DNA of 64,000 bases from Cytophagales bacterium UBA2561 (GCA_002340355.1 DDLX01000008.1:12119-76118), one strand, 5' to 3'. Positions 45,677-54,557 are shown, numbered from the stretch's first letter. The notes: a model not told the origin generated them from the sequence alone. Numbers and translations are program-made.

Positions 45677-46573
45677 TTAATAAATTATAATTTTTTGAAT
45701 TTCTTCAATGGATAATCCTGTAATTTCTACAATATCTTTTATCGAAAATCCTTTTTGATACATTTTAAGGACAATTTCAGTCTTTCCTTCTAGTTTTCCT
45801 TCTATCCGTCCCTCTATTCGCCCTTCTAGTTTTCCTTTCAGATGCGCCCAATCTACTGAATTTTTAATATCTCGATAAGCATTCAAACTAGCTTCATATT
45901 CTTGATATTCAGCTTCTTTTAATTTGGCAATTTCAGCCGTTTGAAAGAATTGGATAAATATTTTTTCCTTTAACTTTTCTGGAATTCTATCTAGTTTATG
46001 AAGATTTTTAATGATGTATAACCATTTTTCAAATTTTGTTTCTAATTGTTCTAAGGTTTTATTGAACTTTTCCATTGATAAATAGGTAAAAGTTAGCTTA
46101 TCATAAAAGATTTCTCCCGTTTCAAGTTCTGTAATTTTGGCATCATAGCGATATTTCTTAGGGTCAGGTTTGTCTTCTCGAAAAGCAAAATCTAAAATCC
46201 CTATAGCATATACATGTTTTAATTTAAAATCCCAATGTTTTCCTTTATTCTTGGCTTGTGCTTGAATTGGAAAGGTTGAATAAAACAACATCCTATCTTT
46301 GAAATATTGTTGTTCTACTTTTTGCATTTCTACTATAAACTTTTCTCCTTTTTCATTAGTACAATAAATGTCAAAAATGGCTTTTCGATTACCCACACTA
46401 ATCGGAAGATGCTCTGTAGGTTGATAAACCAAAGAAGTAATCTTTCCTTCTTTTTCTGCTAATAATTCATTCAAAAAATCTAATAATAATTCCTTACTTG
46501 GTTCTTCACCAAAAAGCCGTTTAAACCCATAATCCGTAAAAGGATTGATATATTTTTCTTGTCTTGTTTCCAT
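45677..46573 (-). CDS. Rpn-family PD-(D/E)XK nuclease / putative transposase
   Basis: A 298-residue protein. It begins NPFTDYGFKRLFGEE and contains KAIFDIYCTNEKGEKFIVEMQ, placing D68, E82 and Q84 as the PD-(D/E)XK catalytic set. The central part is typical of Rpn/PDDEXK_2 proteins. Near the C-terminus lies a run of EGR/EGK repeats (about 243-260), followed by a helix-turn-helix-like tail (FSIKDIVEITGLSIEEIQKII). The family contains recombination-promoting nucleases found in many copies per genome, so transfer and within-genome spread are common. No inverted-repeat ends were identified. Confidence 0.85.
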   Translation of the reverse strand: METRQEKYINPFTDYGFKRLFGEEPSKELLLDFLNELLAEKEGKITSLVYQPTEHLPISVGNRKAIFDIYCTNEKGEKFIVEMQKVEQQYFKDRMLFYSTFPIQAQAKNKGKHWDFKLKHVYAIGILDFAFREDKPDPKKYRYDAKITELETGEIFYDKLTFTYLSMEKFNKTLEQLETKFEKWLYIIKNLHKLDRIPEKLKEKIFIQFFQTAEIAKLKEAEYQEYEASLNAYRDIKNSVDWAHLKGKLEGRIEGRIEGKLEGKTEIVLKMYQKGFSIKDIVEITGLSIEEIQKIIIY

Positions 46574-46707
46574 AATTTAATCATTTCTAAGCCATCTAAA
46601 ATAACTACCTTGGAGCTTTAAGGTTAGCGTGATTCTAGCTCATTTGGTACTTTACACGAAAATAAGATTTAATGCGAAAAGGACAGAAGCACCAACAAAT
46701 TTTTAGC

Positions 46708-46715
46708 TACTTTTG
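46708..46715 (+). promoter_or_regulatory. -7 box TACTTTTG upstream of hisA
   Basis: TACTTTTG matches TAnnTTTG, 50 bases ahead of the hisA ATG. No TTG element at the expected distance is visible. Confidence 0.35.
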
Positions 46716-46765
46716 ATGAATTAATCTTAGTTTATAAATTACATCAGATATTTAACTCATTGAAA

Positions 46766-47488
46766 ATGAAACCTATCATTATTCCTGCCATTGATTTGAT
46801 TGACGGAAAATGTGTGCGACTCAAACAAGGTGATTATGCCCAAAAAACTGAATATCACGCAGATCCTTTAGTAGTAGCTCAAAGTTACGAAGCCATTGGG
46901 GTTCAGCGATTGCATTTAGTAGATTTGGATGGTGCTAAACAAAAGAAAATCGTTAATCATGCCATCCTAGAAAAAATTGCCTCGAAAACACGACTTAAAG
47001 TAGATTTTGGAGGCGGAATTCGTACCGAAAAAGATGCTCAAAAAGTATTTGATTATGGAGCTTCACAACTTACCGTAGGAAGTTTAGCGGTTAAAAAACC
47101 TGAAATTTTTCAAGGTTGGATTACCAAATTTGGAGCAGAAAAATTGATTTTAGGGGCTGATGTTCGTGCCGAAAAAATTACCGTAGCAGGTTGGTTAGAA
47201 ACTACTGAGGTTTCCGTCTTTGAGTTTATTGAAAATTATGTTCAGCAAGGGATTCGTCATGTACTTTGTACCGATGTTAGTCGAGATGGTATGATGACGG
47301 GAACAGCCGAAGAATTATACCAACAAATTTTGGTACAAATTCCTGATACCAAATTAATTGCGAGTGGTGGAGTAAAAGACACTTCTGACTTAGAACGATT
47401 GACTAAAATCGGAGTGAATGCTATCATCATTGGAAAAGCACTCTATGAAAATACTATTTCTCTTCAAGAGCTGAAACGGTTTTTGTAG
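46766..47488 (+). CDS. hisA: ProFAR isomerase HisA
   Basis: The product is 240 residues from the ATG at 46766; a TTG at 46760 is the only upstream alternative. It is a TIM barrel with MKPIIIPAIDLIDGKCVRLKQGDY, catalytic Asp in PAID, VDFGGGIR, the second phosphate-binding loop IASGGVKD, and the second catalytic Asp in CTDVSRDGMMTG. It isomerises ProFAR in histidine synthesis. No other his gene is nearby, so the pathway appears dispersed or only partly present here. A strong terminator follows. Confidence 0.93.
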   Translation: MKPIIIPAIDLIDGKCVRLKQGDYAQKTEYHADPLVVAQSYEAIGVQRLHLVDLDGAKQKKIVNHAILEKIASKTRLKVDFGGGIRTEKDAQKVFDYGASQLTVGSLAVKKPEIFQGWITKFGAEKLILGADVRAEKITVAGWLETTEVSVFEFIENYVQQGIRHVLCTDVSRDGMMTGTAEELYQQILVQIPDTKLIASGGVKDTSDLERLTKIGVNAIIIGKALYENTISLQELKRFL

Positions 47489-47544
47489 TTCTAAGACTTT
47501 TGTTTAATAAATACTCAATTAGTTGATAATCAAGATTAAATATT

Positions 47545-47573
47545 GTTGGTTGTGAAAATACAACCAACTTTTT
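47545..47573 (+). terminator. Terminator after hisA
   Basis: A perfect 9-base stem (GTTGGTTGT, 47545-47553, with ACAACCAAC, 47560-47568) is followed by TTTTT, 57 bases past the stop. Confidence 0.88.
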
Positions 47574-47600
47574 ACATTTTCAGAATAAGATTATCATTTT

Positions 47601-47736
47601 AGAGATTGTTTAAGAATTTTTGAAAAATATCTTGAGGGAATGAACTTCAACTAGTGAAATAGCTTTCATTGCTCAAAATCGGCGATTTCCATAAATACTT
47701 GATAATCATTTTTAATTAAAATTTAAATAACCTCTT
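47601..47736. repeat. MITE-like interspersed repeat, copy B
   Basis: The left end AGAGATTGTTTAA and the right end (reverse complement AGAGGTTATTTAA) are near-perfect terminal inverted repeats. The body shares about 80 nearly identical bases with copy A at 13050. On the minus strand both copies contain an open stretch reading AMKAISL followed by SLKIFFKN and a stop in the terminal repeat, which may be a leftover C-terminus of a transposase. At roughly 135 bases it is non-autonomous. Confidence 0.65.
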
Positions 47737-47865
47737 AAAATTTTGTTTTTTCTGAAAAACAATAAAATGAATTTGCAAGATATCATCATTCTCCTGTGCA
47801 AATTTTATCAGTCTTTATATTTTTTCCAAAAATACCTATCCAAATTTTCATAACTCTATTTCAAT

Positions 47866-49341
47866 ATGTCATTTCATCTTTTACGCTGTTTTTGGGTTGT
47901 TTCTTTGATTTTGATAACTATCCAAAAAAATGAAGCTCAAACCGTTACTGCCCAAGCCATCCAAAACGAAATTACTCGGATCATGACTGATCCTCAGCTT
48001 AAACACGCCCGCTTAGGACTGTATGTACAAAATGTAAAAAGTAATAAAGTATTATTGAATCATAACGGGACGAAAAGTTTTACTCCTGCTTCAGTAATGA
48101 AAGTAATTAGCACTGCCACAGCGTTGAACGTATTAGGCAAAAATTATAAATTTATCACTCGTTTAGAATATGATGGTATTATTCAAAATGGTGTTCTCAA
48201 AGGGAATTTGTACATTCGAGGAGGAGGAGATCCTACACTTGGTGCAGAGGGTTTAGGTATACTTATGAAAACATGGACAGATGCTATTAAAAAATTGAAT
48301 ATCAAACGAATAGATGGAAAAATAGTCGGGGATGCACGAATCTTTGAACACCAAATGACCCCACCTAATTGGAGCTGGGTAGATTTAGGAAATTATTACG
48401 GAGCAGGAGCTTCAGGCTTATCGATTCACGAAAACATGTATCGCATTTATTTCAAATCAGGCACCAAAATAGGATCAGCAACGACTGTAGTACGTCATGA
48501 ACCTAAAATCACTAACCTCTGGTTTACGAACGAAGTTACGACAGGTACAAAAAACTCAGGAGATCAATCGTATATTTATGGTTCACCTTATTCATTTCAT
48601 CGATATGTACGGGGAACTATTCCTGTAGGACAAAAAGCTTTTGCGGTTAAGGGTTCAATGCCTGATCCCGCTTTATTTTGTGCCGATTTTCTTCGAAGAA
48701 AGCTCCAAACTGCTGGTGTTTTTGTCAATGGAGAAGCAACTACAGTTCGTCATTTGAAGCATCAAAACAAAATGTCATGGAAGAAACGAACGGTTTTCCA
48801 TACTCATTACTCGGCAACCTTACAGGAAATTGTCAAAAAAACAAATCTTAAAAGTATGAATCTATATGCCGAACATTTATTTAAGATGATTTCACAAAAA
48901 CTTAAAGGCAAGGGTTCTACTAAAGTTTCGGCAAGCCTTATCGAATCACACTGGCGAGCCAAAGGCGTAAACACAGGCGGACTAGTCGTTGATGATGGAA
49001 GTGGACTTTCGCGTACGGATTTGGTGACTCCTCAGCAATTGACTCAAATTCTGGACAAAATGCAGGATTCTAAAAATTTTGATGCCTTATTTTATTCTTT
49101 ACCTGTGGCAGGGAAATCAGGTACAATGGCTCGGCGTTGTCGTGGTACGATTGCTCAAGGAAATTTGCGAGCTAAAACAGGTTCTTTGACAGGTGTTCGA
49201 AGCTTTTCGGGATATGTAACCAATCCGCAAGGACAACGTTTGGCTTTTACACTCATGGTCAATAATTATACAGGTGCAGGCTATAACGTCTCTGCCAAAC
49301 TGGAGAAATTATTGGTATTGATTGCTAAACTAAAAAGTTGA
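47866..49341 (+). CDS. dacB: D-alanyl-D-alanine carboxypeptidase/endopeptidase (PBP4 type)
   Basis: The 491-residue product has a signal peptide (residues 1-24) and the S13 penicillin-binding fold: SxxK in FTPASVMK (S76 and K79), SxN-type segment DGSGLSR, and KTGSL near residue 445. The inserted middle domain (GGGDPTLG to about 270) matches PBP4. It cleaves peptidoglycan stem peptides or cross-links in the periplasm. The next gene, a TM2 protein, begins after 77 bases. MITE copy B lies 130 bases upstream. Confidence 0.9.
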   Translation: MSFHLLRCFWVVSLILITIQKNEAQTVTAQAIQNEITRIMTDPQLKHARLGLYVQNVKSNKVLLNHNGTKSFTPASVMKVISTATALNVLGKNYKFITRLEYDGIIQNGVLKGNLYIRGGGDPTLGAEGLGILMKTWTDAIKKLNIKRIDGKIVGDARIFEHQMTPPNWSWVDLGNYYGAGASGLSIHENMYRIYFKSGTKIGSATTVVRHEPKITNLWFTNEVTTGTKNSGDQSYIYGSPYSFHRYVRGTIPVGQKAFAVKGSMPDPALFCADFLRRKLQTAGVFVNGEATTVRHLKHQNKMSWKKRTVFHTHYSATLQEIVKKTNLKSMNLYAEHLFKMISQKLKGKGSTKVSASLIESHWRAKGVNTGGLVVDDGSGLSRTDLVTPQQLTQILDKMQDSKNFDALFYSLPVAGKSGTMARRCRGTIAQGNLRAKTGSLTGVRSFSGYVTNPQGQRLAFTLMVNNYTGAGYNVSAKLEKLLVLIAKLKS

Positions 49342-49418
49342 GTTAAAATACCTATCTTGTGTAAAGATTACAGTAAATATATTTTAAAATCTTTTATCAC
49401 CTTCAAAATTAGTAATTT

Positions 49419-49877
49419 ATGCAAATCTTTAAAAATTCAATTTGGGTAATTTTGCTCATGATTGGTAGTTTGTTTTTTGCTTCTGCAACAAGTGTTCAGC
49501 AAACAAGAACTCCATCAAAAACTACAGAAGCTCAAGTACCTATTACTTCGGAAGTCGCTTTGGAATTGGTCAAAAGTCGGATTTCAGAACTAGAGGCACA
49601 GCCTAATTTGACCAAAAAAGAAACTCGTAAACTCAATCGTCTAAAAAAGAGAGTTGCTAAGATCGAAAAAACGAAAGCAGGCGATAGTTGGTTAGTAGCC
49701 CTATTATTATCCTTCTTTTTAGGGGTTTTGGGAATTCATCGTTTTTATTTAGGATATACTTGGCAAGGGGTGGTTCAATTAGTAACATTTGGTGGACTAG
49801 GCGTTTGGGCTTTGATTGATTTTATCCGAATTATTATTCGTGATTTACAGCCCAATGGTGGTTCTTATGTAGATTAG
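49419..49877 (+). CDS. TM2-domain membrane protein
   Basis: The 152-residue protein has a signal or anchor segment (residues 8-24), a short lysine-rich helix (KSRISELEAQPNLTKKETRKL), and a C-terminal TM2 domain. The TM2 domain has two helices, LVALLLSFFLGVLGIHRFYLGY and GVVQLVTFGGLGVWALIDFIRII, with the GIHRFYLG signature. The function of bacterial TM2 proteins is not established. A bidirectional terminator follows. Confidence 0.85.
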   Translation: MQIFKNSIWVILLMIGSLFFASATSVQQTRTPSKTTEAQVPITSEVALELVKSRISELEAQPNLTKKETRKLNRLKKRVAKIEKTKAGDSWLVALLLSFFLGVLGIHRFYLGYTWQGVVQLVTFGGLGVWALIDFIRIIIRDLQPNGGSYVD

Positions 49878-49919
49878 TCATTTATAATCATCCTATCAAT
49901 CACAAGGCAAACCATTTTA

Positions 49920-49952
49920 AAACCCATCAGTTTTTTTAAAATTGATGGGTTT
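49920..49952. terminator. Bidirectional terminator, TM2 gene / double AAA+ gene
   Basis: AAACCCATCA (49920-49929) pairs with TGATGGGTTT (49943-49952), with T and A runs on either side, in the convergent gap. Confidence 0.82.
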
Positions 49953-49971
49953 ATTAGTTTCCAGTAATTTT

Positions 49972-52605
49972 CTAGTGATTCGCTCCAAATCCAATCCGTC
50001 CTTTGCCAAAATGTTGTTCTTCCTTGACTAATTCCGTAAGATCCTCTAATGTAAGCATTTCAATTATCTCAGGTGTCCGTTCAGTTGGTCGTAATTTGGA
50101 CATTCTAAGATGTTGATTTTTAACGGCATCTGTAATAATTTTTCGTACTGAACGAGCATTTCCAAAATAAATATCTTTGTTAGAGTGAATGCGCTTGAGA
50201 TAGTTTTGTAAAAATTCATGAGCTTCTGTATTCGGTATTAACTTTTCTTTATGAAGCATTGAAAGTGCAATTTGAAATAATTCCTCTGATGTAAAATCTT
50301 CAAAATCAATAATTTTATCAAACCTTGACTTTAACCCTGGGTTCATTTCTAAAAAATTATCCATATTCTTAGGATAACCTGCCGCAATCAAGATAAATTC
50401 ACTTCGTTTATCTTCCATTTGCTTGATAATCACCTCTAAAGCCTCCTTTCCGAAATCATTTGTTCCATCAGAAGAACTCAAGGCATAGGCTTCGTCAATA
50501 AATAAAATACCTCCATGTGCTTCATCAATCCGCTCTTTTGTCTTCAGTGCAGTTTGCCCAACAAATCCCGCCACCAATGATTGACGGTCTGCCTCAATTA
50601 ATCTTCCACGTTCCAAAATCCCAAGTGCCTGATAAATTTTGGCAATAATTCGGGCGACTGTTGTCTTACCTGTTCCTGGATTTCCTTTAAAGACGGTATG
50701 CAGGGAAAAATGATTTAAAACATCTTTTTGCGTTTCTCGATAAAACCTTACCAGCTGTGATAATTCCCGAACCTGTCTTTTGACCGTCTTCAAGCCTATC
50801 AGTGCATCCAGCTCTATCATTGCTTCCTGTAAAAGTGGTTCATCAATATTAATATCGGGGCGTTCACCACTAAACAATGGGTCTTCTTTCTCAAAGACTT
50901 TTTCAATATCTTCAATTTCAATATATTGTAAGGCTTCTTTGGGCAATTCATTGGGAGTATTTGCCTGCATTACTCGGATTCCCAATTGCATTTTTGCCTC
51001 TTCTACCAAACGATAAATCAATCGAGCATTTCCGAAAGATTCATCACGTTGGCGGTATTTTCGAATTACTTTTTGATCTAATAACTGACGAGCTTCTTCG
51101 GTAAACAGAACATGATATTTTTTTGCTACTAAATCAATGATTCGGCTAAGCTCTTGAGGCAAAAAATCAGGAAAATCGAAAGTAATTGCAATTCGTGATC
51201 TTAATCCAGGATTAGATTCTAATAATGTTTCCATGCCTTTCGGATATCCAGCCATAACCACTGCTAAATCTCCTTGACCGTCAGCCATTTCTTTAACTAA
51301 AGTTTCGATTACTTCCTGTCCATAATCTTTATTATCTTTTTTATTTCGGACTAAGGAATACGCCTCATCAATGAATAAAATACCACCTCGTGCTTCCTCA
51401 ATCACTTCCTTAACTTTCGGTGCAGTTTGTCCGATATATTGTCCAATCAACTCGGCGCGTCCTACTTCCGTAATTTTCCCTGTGCTTAACAGTCCTAATT
51501 TAAAATAAATTTTACCCAACATCCGAGCAATCGTAGTTTTGCCTGTCCCTGGGTTTCCCTTAAAAACGGTGTGTAAATTAAAACTATCATTTTCATTAAA
51601 TCCTTGACGTTTACGAAGTTGCAGGAATTTTAAATAGTTAACATAATCCTGAATACGCCGTTTAACACTATCTAAACCAACTAATTGATTTAAATCAGCA
51701 AGTAATTCATTAAGTGATTCATTAACTTGAGGAGAATTCGGAAGCACTGGACGACTAATTGCATTTCCTTTCAGGACTGGCGGGCTACCTTCCATAAATT
51801 CCTGACCCACTTCAAAGGGAATTACCGCAATCAAAGTATCCATGAAGACAACCTCAATTCGATATTTATTCAAATACCAAGAGCCTTTTGTATCTGAACC
51901 CCAACCTGTTACAATGGAAACATCTTCATCACTTCCCTCAATTTTTTTAAGTTCAGTGGTGTGTCCTTTTAGTTGTCCTGATTCATTATAAAAATAAAAG
52001 AATAATTCACAATACCAAGAAGTAGTTTGTAGGTTTTCAATATTGAATTCTGTCCAAATATAACGAGATTCGCTACCCTTAAAATGGGTATAATACTTTC
52101 GACTTTTTTCGATAACTCCCATATTGGGTCCCTCATAAAGTTGGGTTGTATTGATATCAAAATATGGATTATCATCTGCCCTAATTAGTCCGCCATCTTC
52201 CAAATAAAAATATTTTTTTCCTACAAAATCTTCTCCAATATATACCTCCCAAACATAGTCTCCTCGTGTCCAAAATCCTGTATCTTTATGCCCCCACCCT
52301 TCTCGTACCTGTACAATCACATCTTCAGGATCTACTCGCACTTCGGTATGAATATCGCAAATAGACTCTTTACGATTATTGTCTAATAACTTAAAACACT
52401 TTAGGTTAGCATCCGTCTCCCATTCTTCTTCATCAAAAAGTTTATTATAGAAAGAAAGCTCCACATACAAATACGTGACTTCTGAAATATCGAAGACAGT
52501 ACGGTATTTTTTCTTCCCATCCGCTAACCACTCCGTAGAGGCATATACCTTGAGTGACTTGAACTTATAAAGTGCATTTACATTCTTTCTACTACGAAAA
52601 ATCAT
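49972..52605 (-). CDS. Double CbxX/SpoVK-type AAA+ ATPase with duplicated N-terminal domains
   Basis: An 877-residue cytoplasmic protein. Residues about 15-140 and 165-270 form two similar beta-rich units, each with a KYRTVFDI/RYIWTEFNI strand and a GWG-x-GxW-xY-xEV core (REGWGHKDTGFWTRGDYVWEV and VTGWGSDTKGSWYLNKYRIEV). Two complete AAA+ modules follow. AAA1 has GNPGTGKTTIAR, ILFIDEAY and RSRIAITFDFPD; AAA2 has GNPGTGKTTVAR, ILFIDEAY and KSRFDKIIDFED. Both are of the CbbX/SpoVK type and both keep Walker A, Walker B and arginine-finger-like residues. I do not recognise the N-terminal domain. Confidence 0.85.
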   Translation of the reverse strand: MIFRSRKNVNALYKFKSLKVYASTEWLADGKKKYRTVFDISEVTYLYVELSFYNKLFDEEEWETDANLKCFKLLDNNRKESICDIHTEVRVDPEDVIVQVREGWGHKDTGFWTRGDYVWEVYIGEDFVGKKYFYLEDGGLIRADDNPYFDINTTQLYEGPNMGVIEKSRKYYTHFKGSESRYIWTEFNIENLQTTSWYCELFFYFYNESGQLKGHTTELKKIEGSDEDVSIVTGWGSDTKGSWYLNKYRIEVVFMDTLIAVIPFEVGQEFMEGSPPVLKGNAISRPVLPNSPQVNESLNELLADLNQLVGLDSVKRRIQDYVNYLKFLQLRKRQGFNENDSFNLHTVFKGNPGTGKTTIARMLGKIYFKLGLLSTGKITEVGRAELIGQYIGQTAPKVKEVIEEARGGILFIDEAYSLVRNKKDNKDYGQEVIETLVKEMADGQGDLAVVMAGYPKGMETLLESNPGLRSRIAITFDFPDFLPQELSRIIDLVAKKYHVLFTEEARQLLDQKVIRKYRQRDESFGNARLIYRLVEEAKMQLGIRVMQANTPNELPKEALQYIEIEDIEKVFEKEDPLFSGERPDINIDEPLLQEAMIELDALIGLKTVKRQVRELSQLVRFYRETQKDVLNHFSLHTVFKGNPGTGKTTVARIIAKIYQALGILERGRLIEADRQSLVAGFVGQTALKTKERIDEAHGGILFIDEAYALSSSDGTNDFGKEALEVIIKQMEDKRSEFILIAAGYPKNMDNFLEMNPGLKSRFDKIIDFEDFTSEELFQIALSMLHKEKLIPNTEAHEFLQNYLKRIHSNKDIYFGNARSVRKIITDAVKNQHLRMSKLRPTERTPEIIEMLTLEDLTELVKEEQHFGKGRIGFGANH

Positions 52606-52792
52606 AAGTACTTTAGGATTAGTGCTTCGTTGGTGAACTTCTAAATTACTGAAAAGTTTTACTTTTACCCAAATGATTATTAATTTTTGGGTTTATGAAC
52701 AAAAACAACATCTCTATGAACTATATAGATCAAAAACTATTATTTTAGTCAAATGGACTAGTTATTTTTATTACAAATAATTTTCCTATATC

Positions 52793-53143
52793 TTAATCGC
52801 ATCCTGCATTCATTTCATCTTCTACATAAAAAATTGTAAAATCAGCTTCCGAACGATACGGCACAACAAAAATACTAAAATCGGCAAAGGCTTTAGTTTT
52901 TGACAAAAACCAATATCCTGATTTGTCCGCATAAAGTTGATTATATTCCTTAAAAACGCGTAAATCAGCCGAATAATCGTCTTCGGTTTCGATATAGACA
53001 AAATAAGTCGCTCGTTGGCGGTCAGTTTCAACGTAAGCTGTACCAAAAATTTGGCAAGGGTCTTCATAGCGCATTCGGTTTTGCGCCGAAATTTTGCTCT
53101 CCAAGAGAGCCAAAAACAATACTAAAAAGAAGATTTTTTTCAT
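52793..53143 (-). CDS. Small secreted protein, DUF6150 / septoil-knot family
   Basis: A 116-residue product with a signal peptide (FFLVLFLALLESKISAQ). The mature 95 residues hold short repeats, seen in RATYFVYIE, SADLRVFKE, AFADFSIFVVP and EADFTIFYVED, between two cysteines (C32 and C115). This fits the small family DUF6150, which I recall as the 7(1)-knotted septoil proteins; that identification is from memory and moderately sure. It is presumably periplasmic or secreted. It is 187 bases upstream of the double AAA+ gene on the same strand. Confidence 0.7.
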   Translation of the reverse strand: MKKIFFLVLFLALLESKISAQNRMRYEDPCQIFGTAYVETDRQRATYFVYIETEDDYSADLRVFKEYNQLYADKSGYWFLSKTKAFADFSIFVVPYRSEADFTIFYVEDEMNAGCD

Positions 53144-53321
53144 TTTTTCTTGTATAATTAATAATAGTAATATTAAAAAAATTTAACTCTCCGAGAAAAC
53201 AATTCTTCAAGTTAGTCATTATAACTATTTATCAAAAAATTATTTAACTTTAATTTGTATTTATATTTTCTATATCCTATCTTTGAATATCTTAAAATAA
53301 TTTTATCTAAACATTTTAAAT

Positions 53322-53341
53322 TGCAATGCAATGCAATGCAA
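53322..53341 (+). repeat. TGCAA x4 tandem repeat across the start codon
   Basis: Four copies of TGCAA place ATG triplets at 53326, 53331 and 53336, each in a different frame. Only the last is in frame with the lipoprotein. Confidence 0.8.
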
Positions 53342-54187
53342 ATCCCTTTATTAAAAACCATCAAAAATCACTTACACTCTCCCAACAAATGGAAAGTTAT
53401 AGTGTTAGGTGTTTCTTTAGCTTTTGGAAATGCTTGTTCACCAGATGAAGTAACAAAAGAGGTAATTCAACAAGTTGAAAGAAAACAACAGATTACATCC
53501 CATCAATCAGAGAAGTATGAAGAAGCACTTGTTGTTATGACCAATCCTGTAAAGATGTCTGAGAGCTTTGAAGTGGTATCAGATGCAATTTCTCAGTTAG
53601 ATTTCCAACAGCCTTTGGTGCTGGAGAGTTTAAATTTTAACTTGCCTGTTGACGAGAAAGTATATGTCAAAAGAGTAACTAAACAGCTTGAGACGTTTGA
53701 CTATTTCAACAACAATTTTGATGAGTCCGAAGAGGCTGTAAGTTTAGGATACCTAATAAAAAATTCAGGTTTTTCCTCAGTGGGTATTATACACTTAGAA
53801 AGCTTTGTAGATTTGATGGATACCCAAGAATTTTCTAGTATGGAGGACATTAAATCAACATTAAATACATTTAAATTAGAGATAGAATCAGATGAAAAAT
53901 TAGCTGAAGATGAGAAAACAGCACTTCTTTCTGCTTATCATTTAATCTTTTTCAATTTAGAAACAATTATCCAAACAGTTGAGGATAATACAATTAGTAC
54001 TCCTGTAGCAAGATGCCGTTTTTTTTGTAAAACATGGCGAGTTTTAAAGTCAATGTATGTTGGTGGAGCCGTAGGCGCACTTATTGGCACACTTGGAGGA
54101 ACACCTGGTACTATTGTCACAGGAACAATTGTGGGAGCAGTCACAGGATTAGCTTCTGGAATTTCACATCATGTAATTAACGGATAA
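53336..54187 (+). CDS. Lipoprotein with C-terminal glycine zipper, unknown function
   Basis: The product is 283 residues from the ATG at 53336, the only in-frame ATG; the longer frame begins at TTG. A basic N-terminus is followed by a lipobox (FGNACS). A charged, mostly helical region follows (DEVTKEVIQQVERKQQ through EDEKTALLSAYHLI), then a cysteine-rich FFCKTW. The C-terminal glycine zipper (VGGAVGALIGTLGGTPGTIV... VTGLASGIS) could insert into a membrane, as in small pore-forming or bacteriocin-like proteins. I do not recognise the family. A five-base repeat lies at the start codon. It is 4 bases from the next gene. Confidence 0.68.
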   Translation: MQIPLLKTIKNHLHSPNKWKVIVLGVSLAFGNACSPDEVTKEVIQQVERKQQITSHQSEKYEEALVVMTNPVKMSESFEVVSDAISQLDFQQPLVLESLNFNLPVDEKVYVKRVTKQLETFDYFNNNFDESEEAVSLGYLIKNSGFSSVGIIHLESFVDLMDTQEFSSMEDIKSTLNTFKLEIESDEKLAEDEKTALLSAYHLIFFNLETIIQTVEDNTISTPVARCRFFCKTWRVLKSMYVGGAVGALIGTLGGTPGTIVTGTIVGAVTGLASGISHHVING

Positions 54188-54191
54188 GAAA

Positions 54192-54557
54192 ATGAGATAT
54201 ACCTTATTAATATTATTGTTCATAGGTTTCGGACAGGTTCGAGCAAATATGAGTAACAGTGAGCCGATATATACTCAAAATATTACACTTGTTCTTCCTA
54301 TCTCAGAAGTAAAAAACGTTTGGCAAACTGATGTAAAAGGTGAGATACAACTCTTCGAAGACCATTTGGTCTTTTTACCTAAGAGGAATAAGTCTGAAAA
54401 AATGGTCATTAAGTATCAAGACGTAGCTTCTGTTAAAAAGGCTTTTTTTGTCGTTGTACCTAACCACTTGCACCTTGAGTTAAAGAATGACAAAACAATC
54501 CAATTTTTTACTTATAAGCGCAAAAAACTTTATCATCTAATTCAGTCAAGGTTGTAA
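54192..54557 (+). CDS. Small secreted protein with GRAM/PH-like fold, partner of the lipoprotein
   Basis: A 121-residue product with a signal peptide (YTLLILLFIGFGQVRA). The mature part (VKGEIQLFEDHLVFLPK, MVIKYQDVASVKKAFFVVVPNHLHLEL, KTIQFFTYKRKKLYHLI) has the strand-turn arrangement of GRAM or bacterial PH-like domains. It starts 4 bases after the glycine-zipper lipoprotein stop, so the two are one operon. The pairing is not one I know; the role may be envelope-related. Confidence 0.65.
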   Translation: MRYTLLILLFIGFGQVRANMSNSEPIYTQNITLVLPISEVKNVWQTDVKGEIQLFEDHLVFLPKRNKSEKMVIKYQDVASVKKAFFVVVPNHLHLELKNDKTIQFFTYKRKKLYHLIQSRL

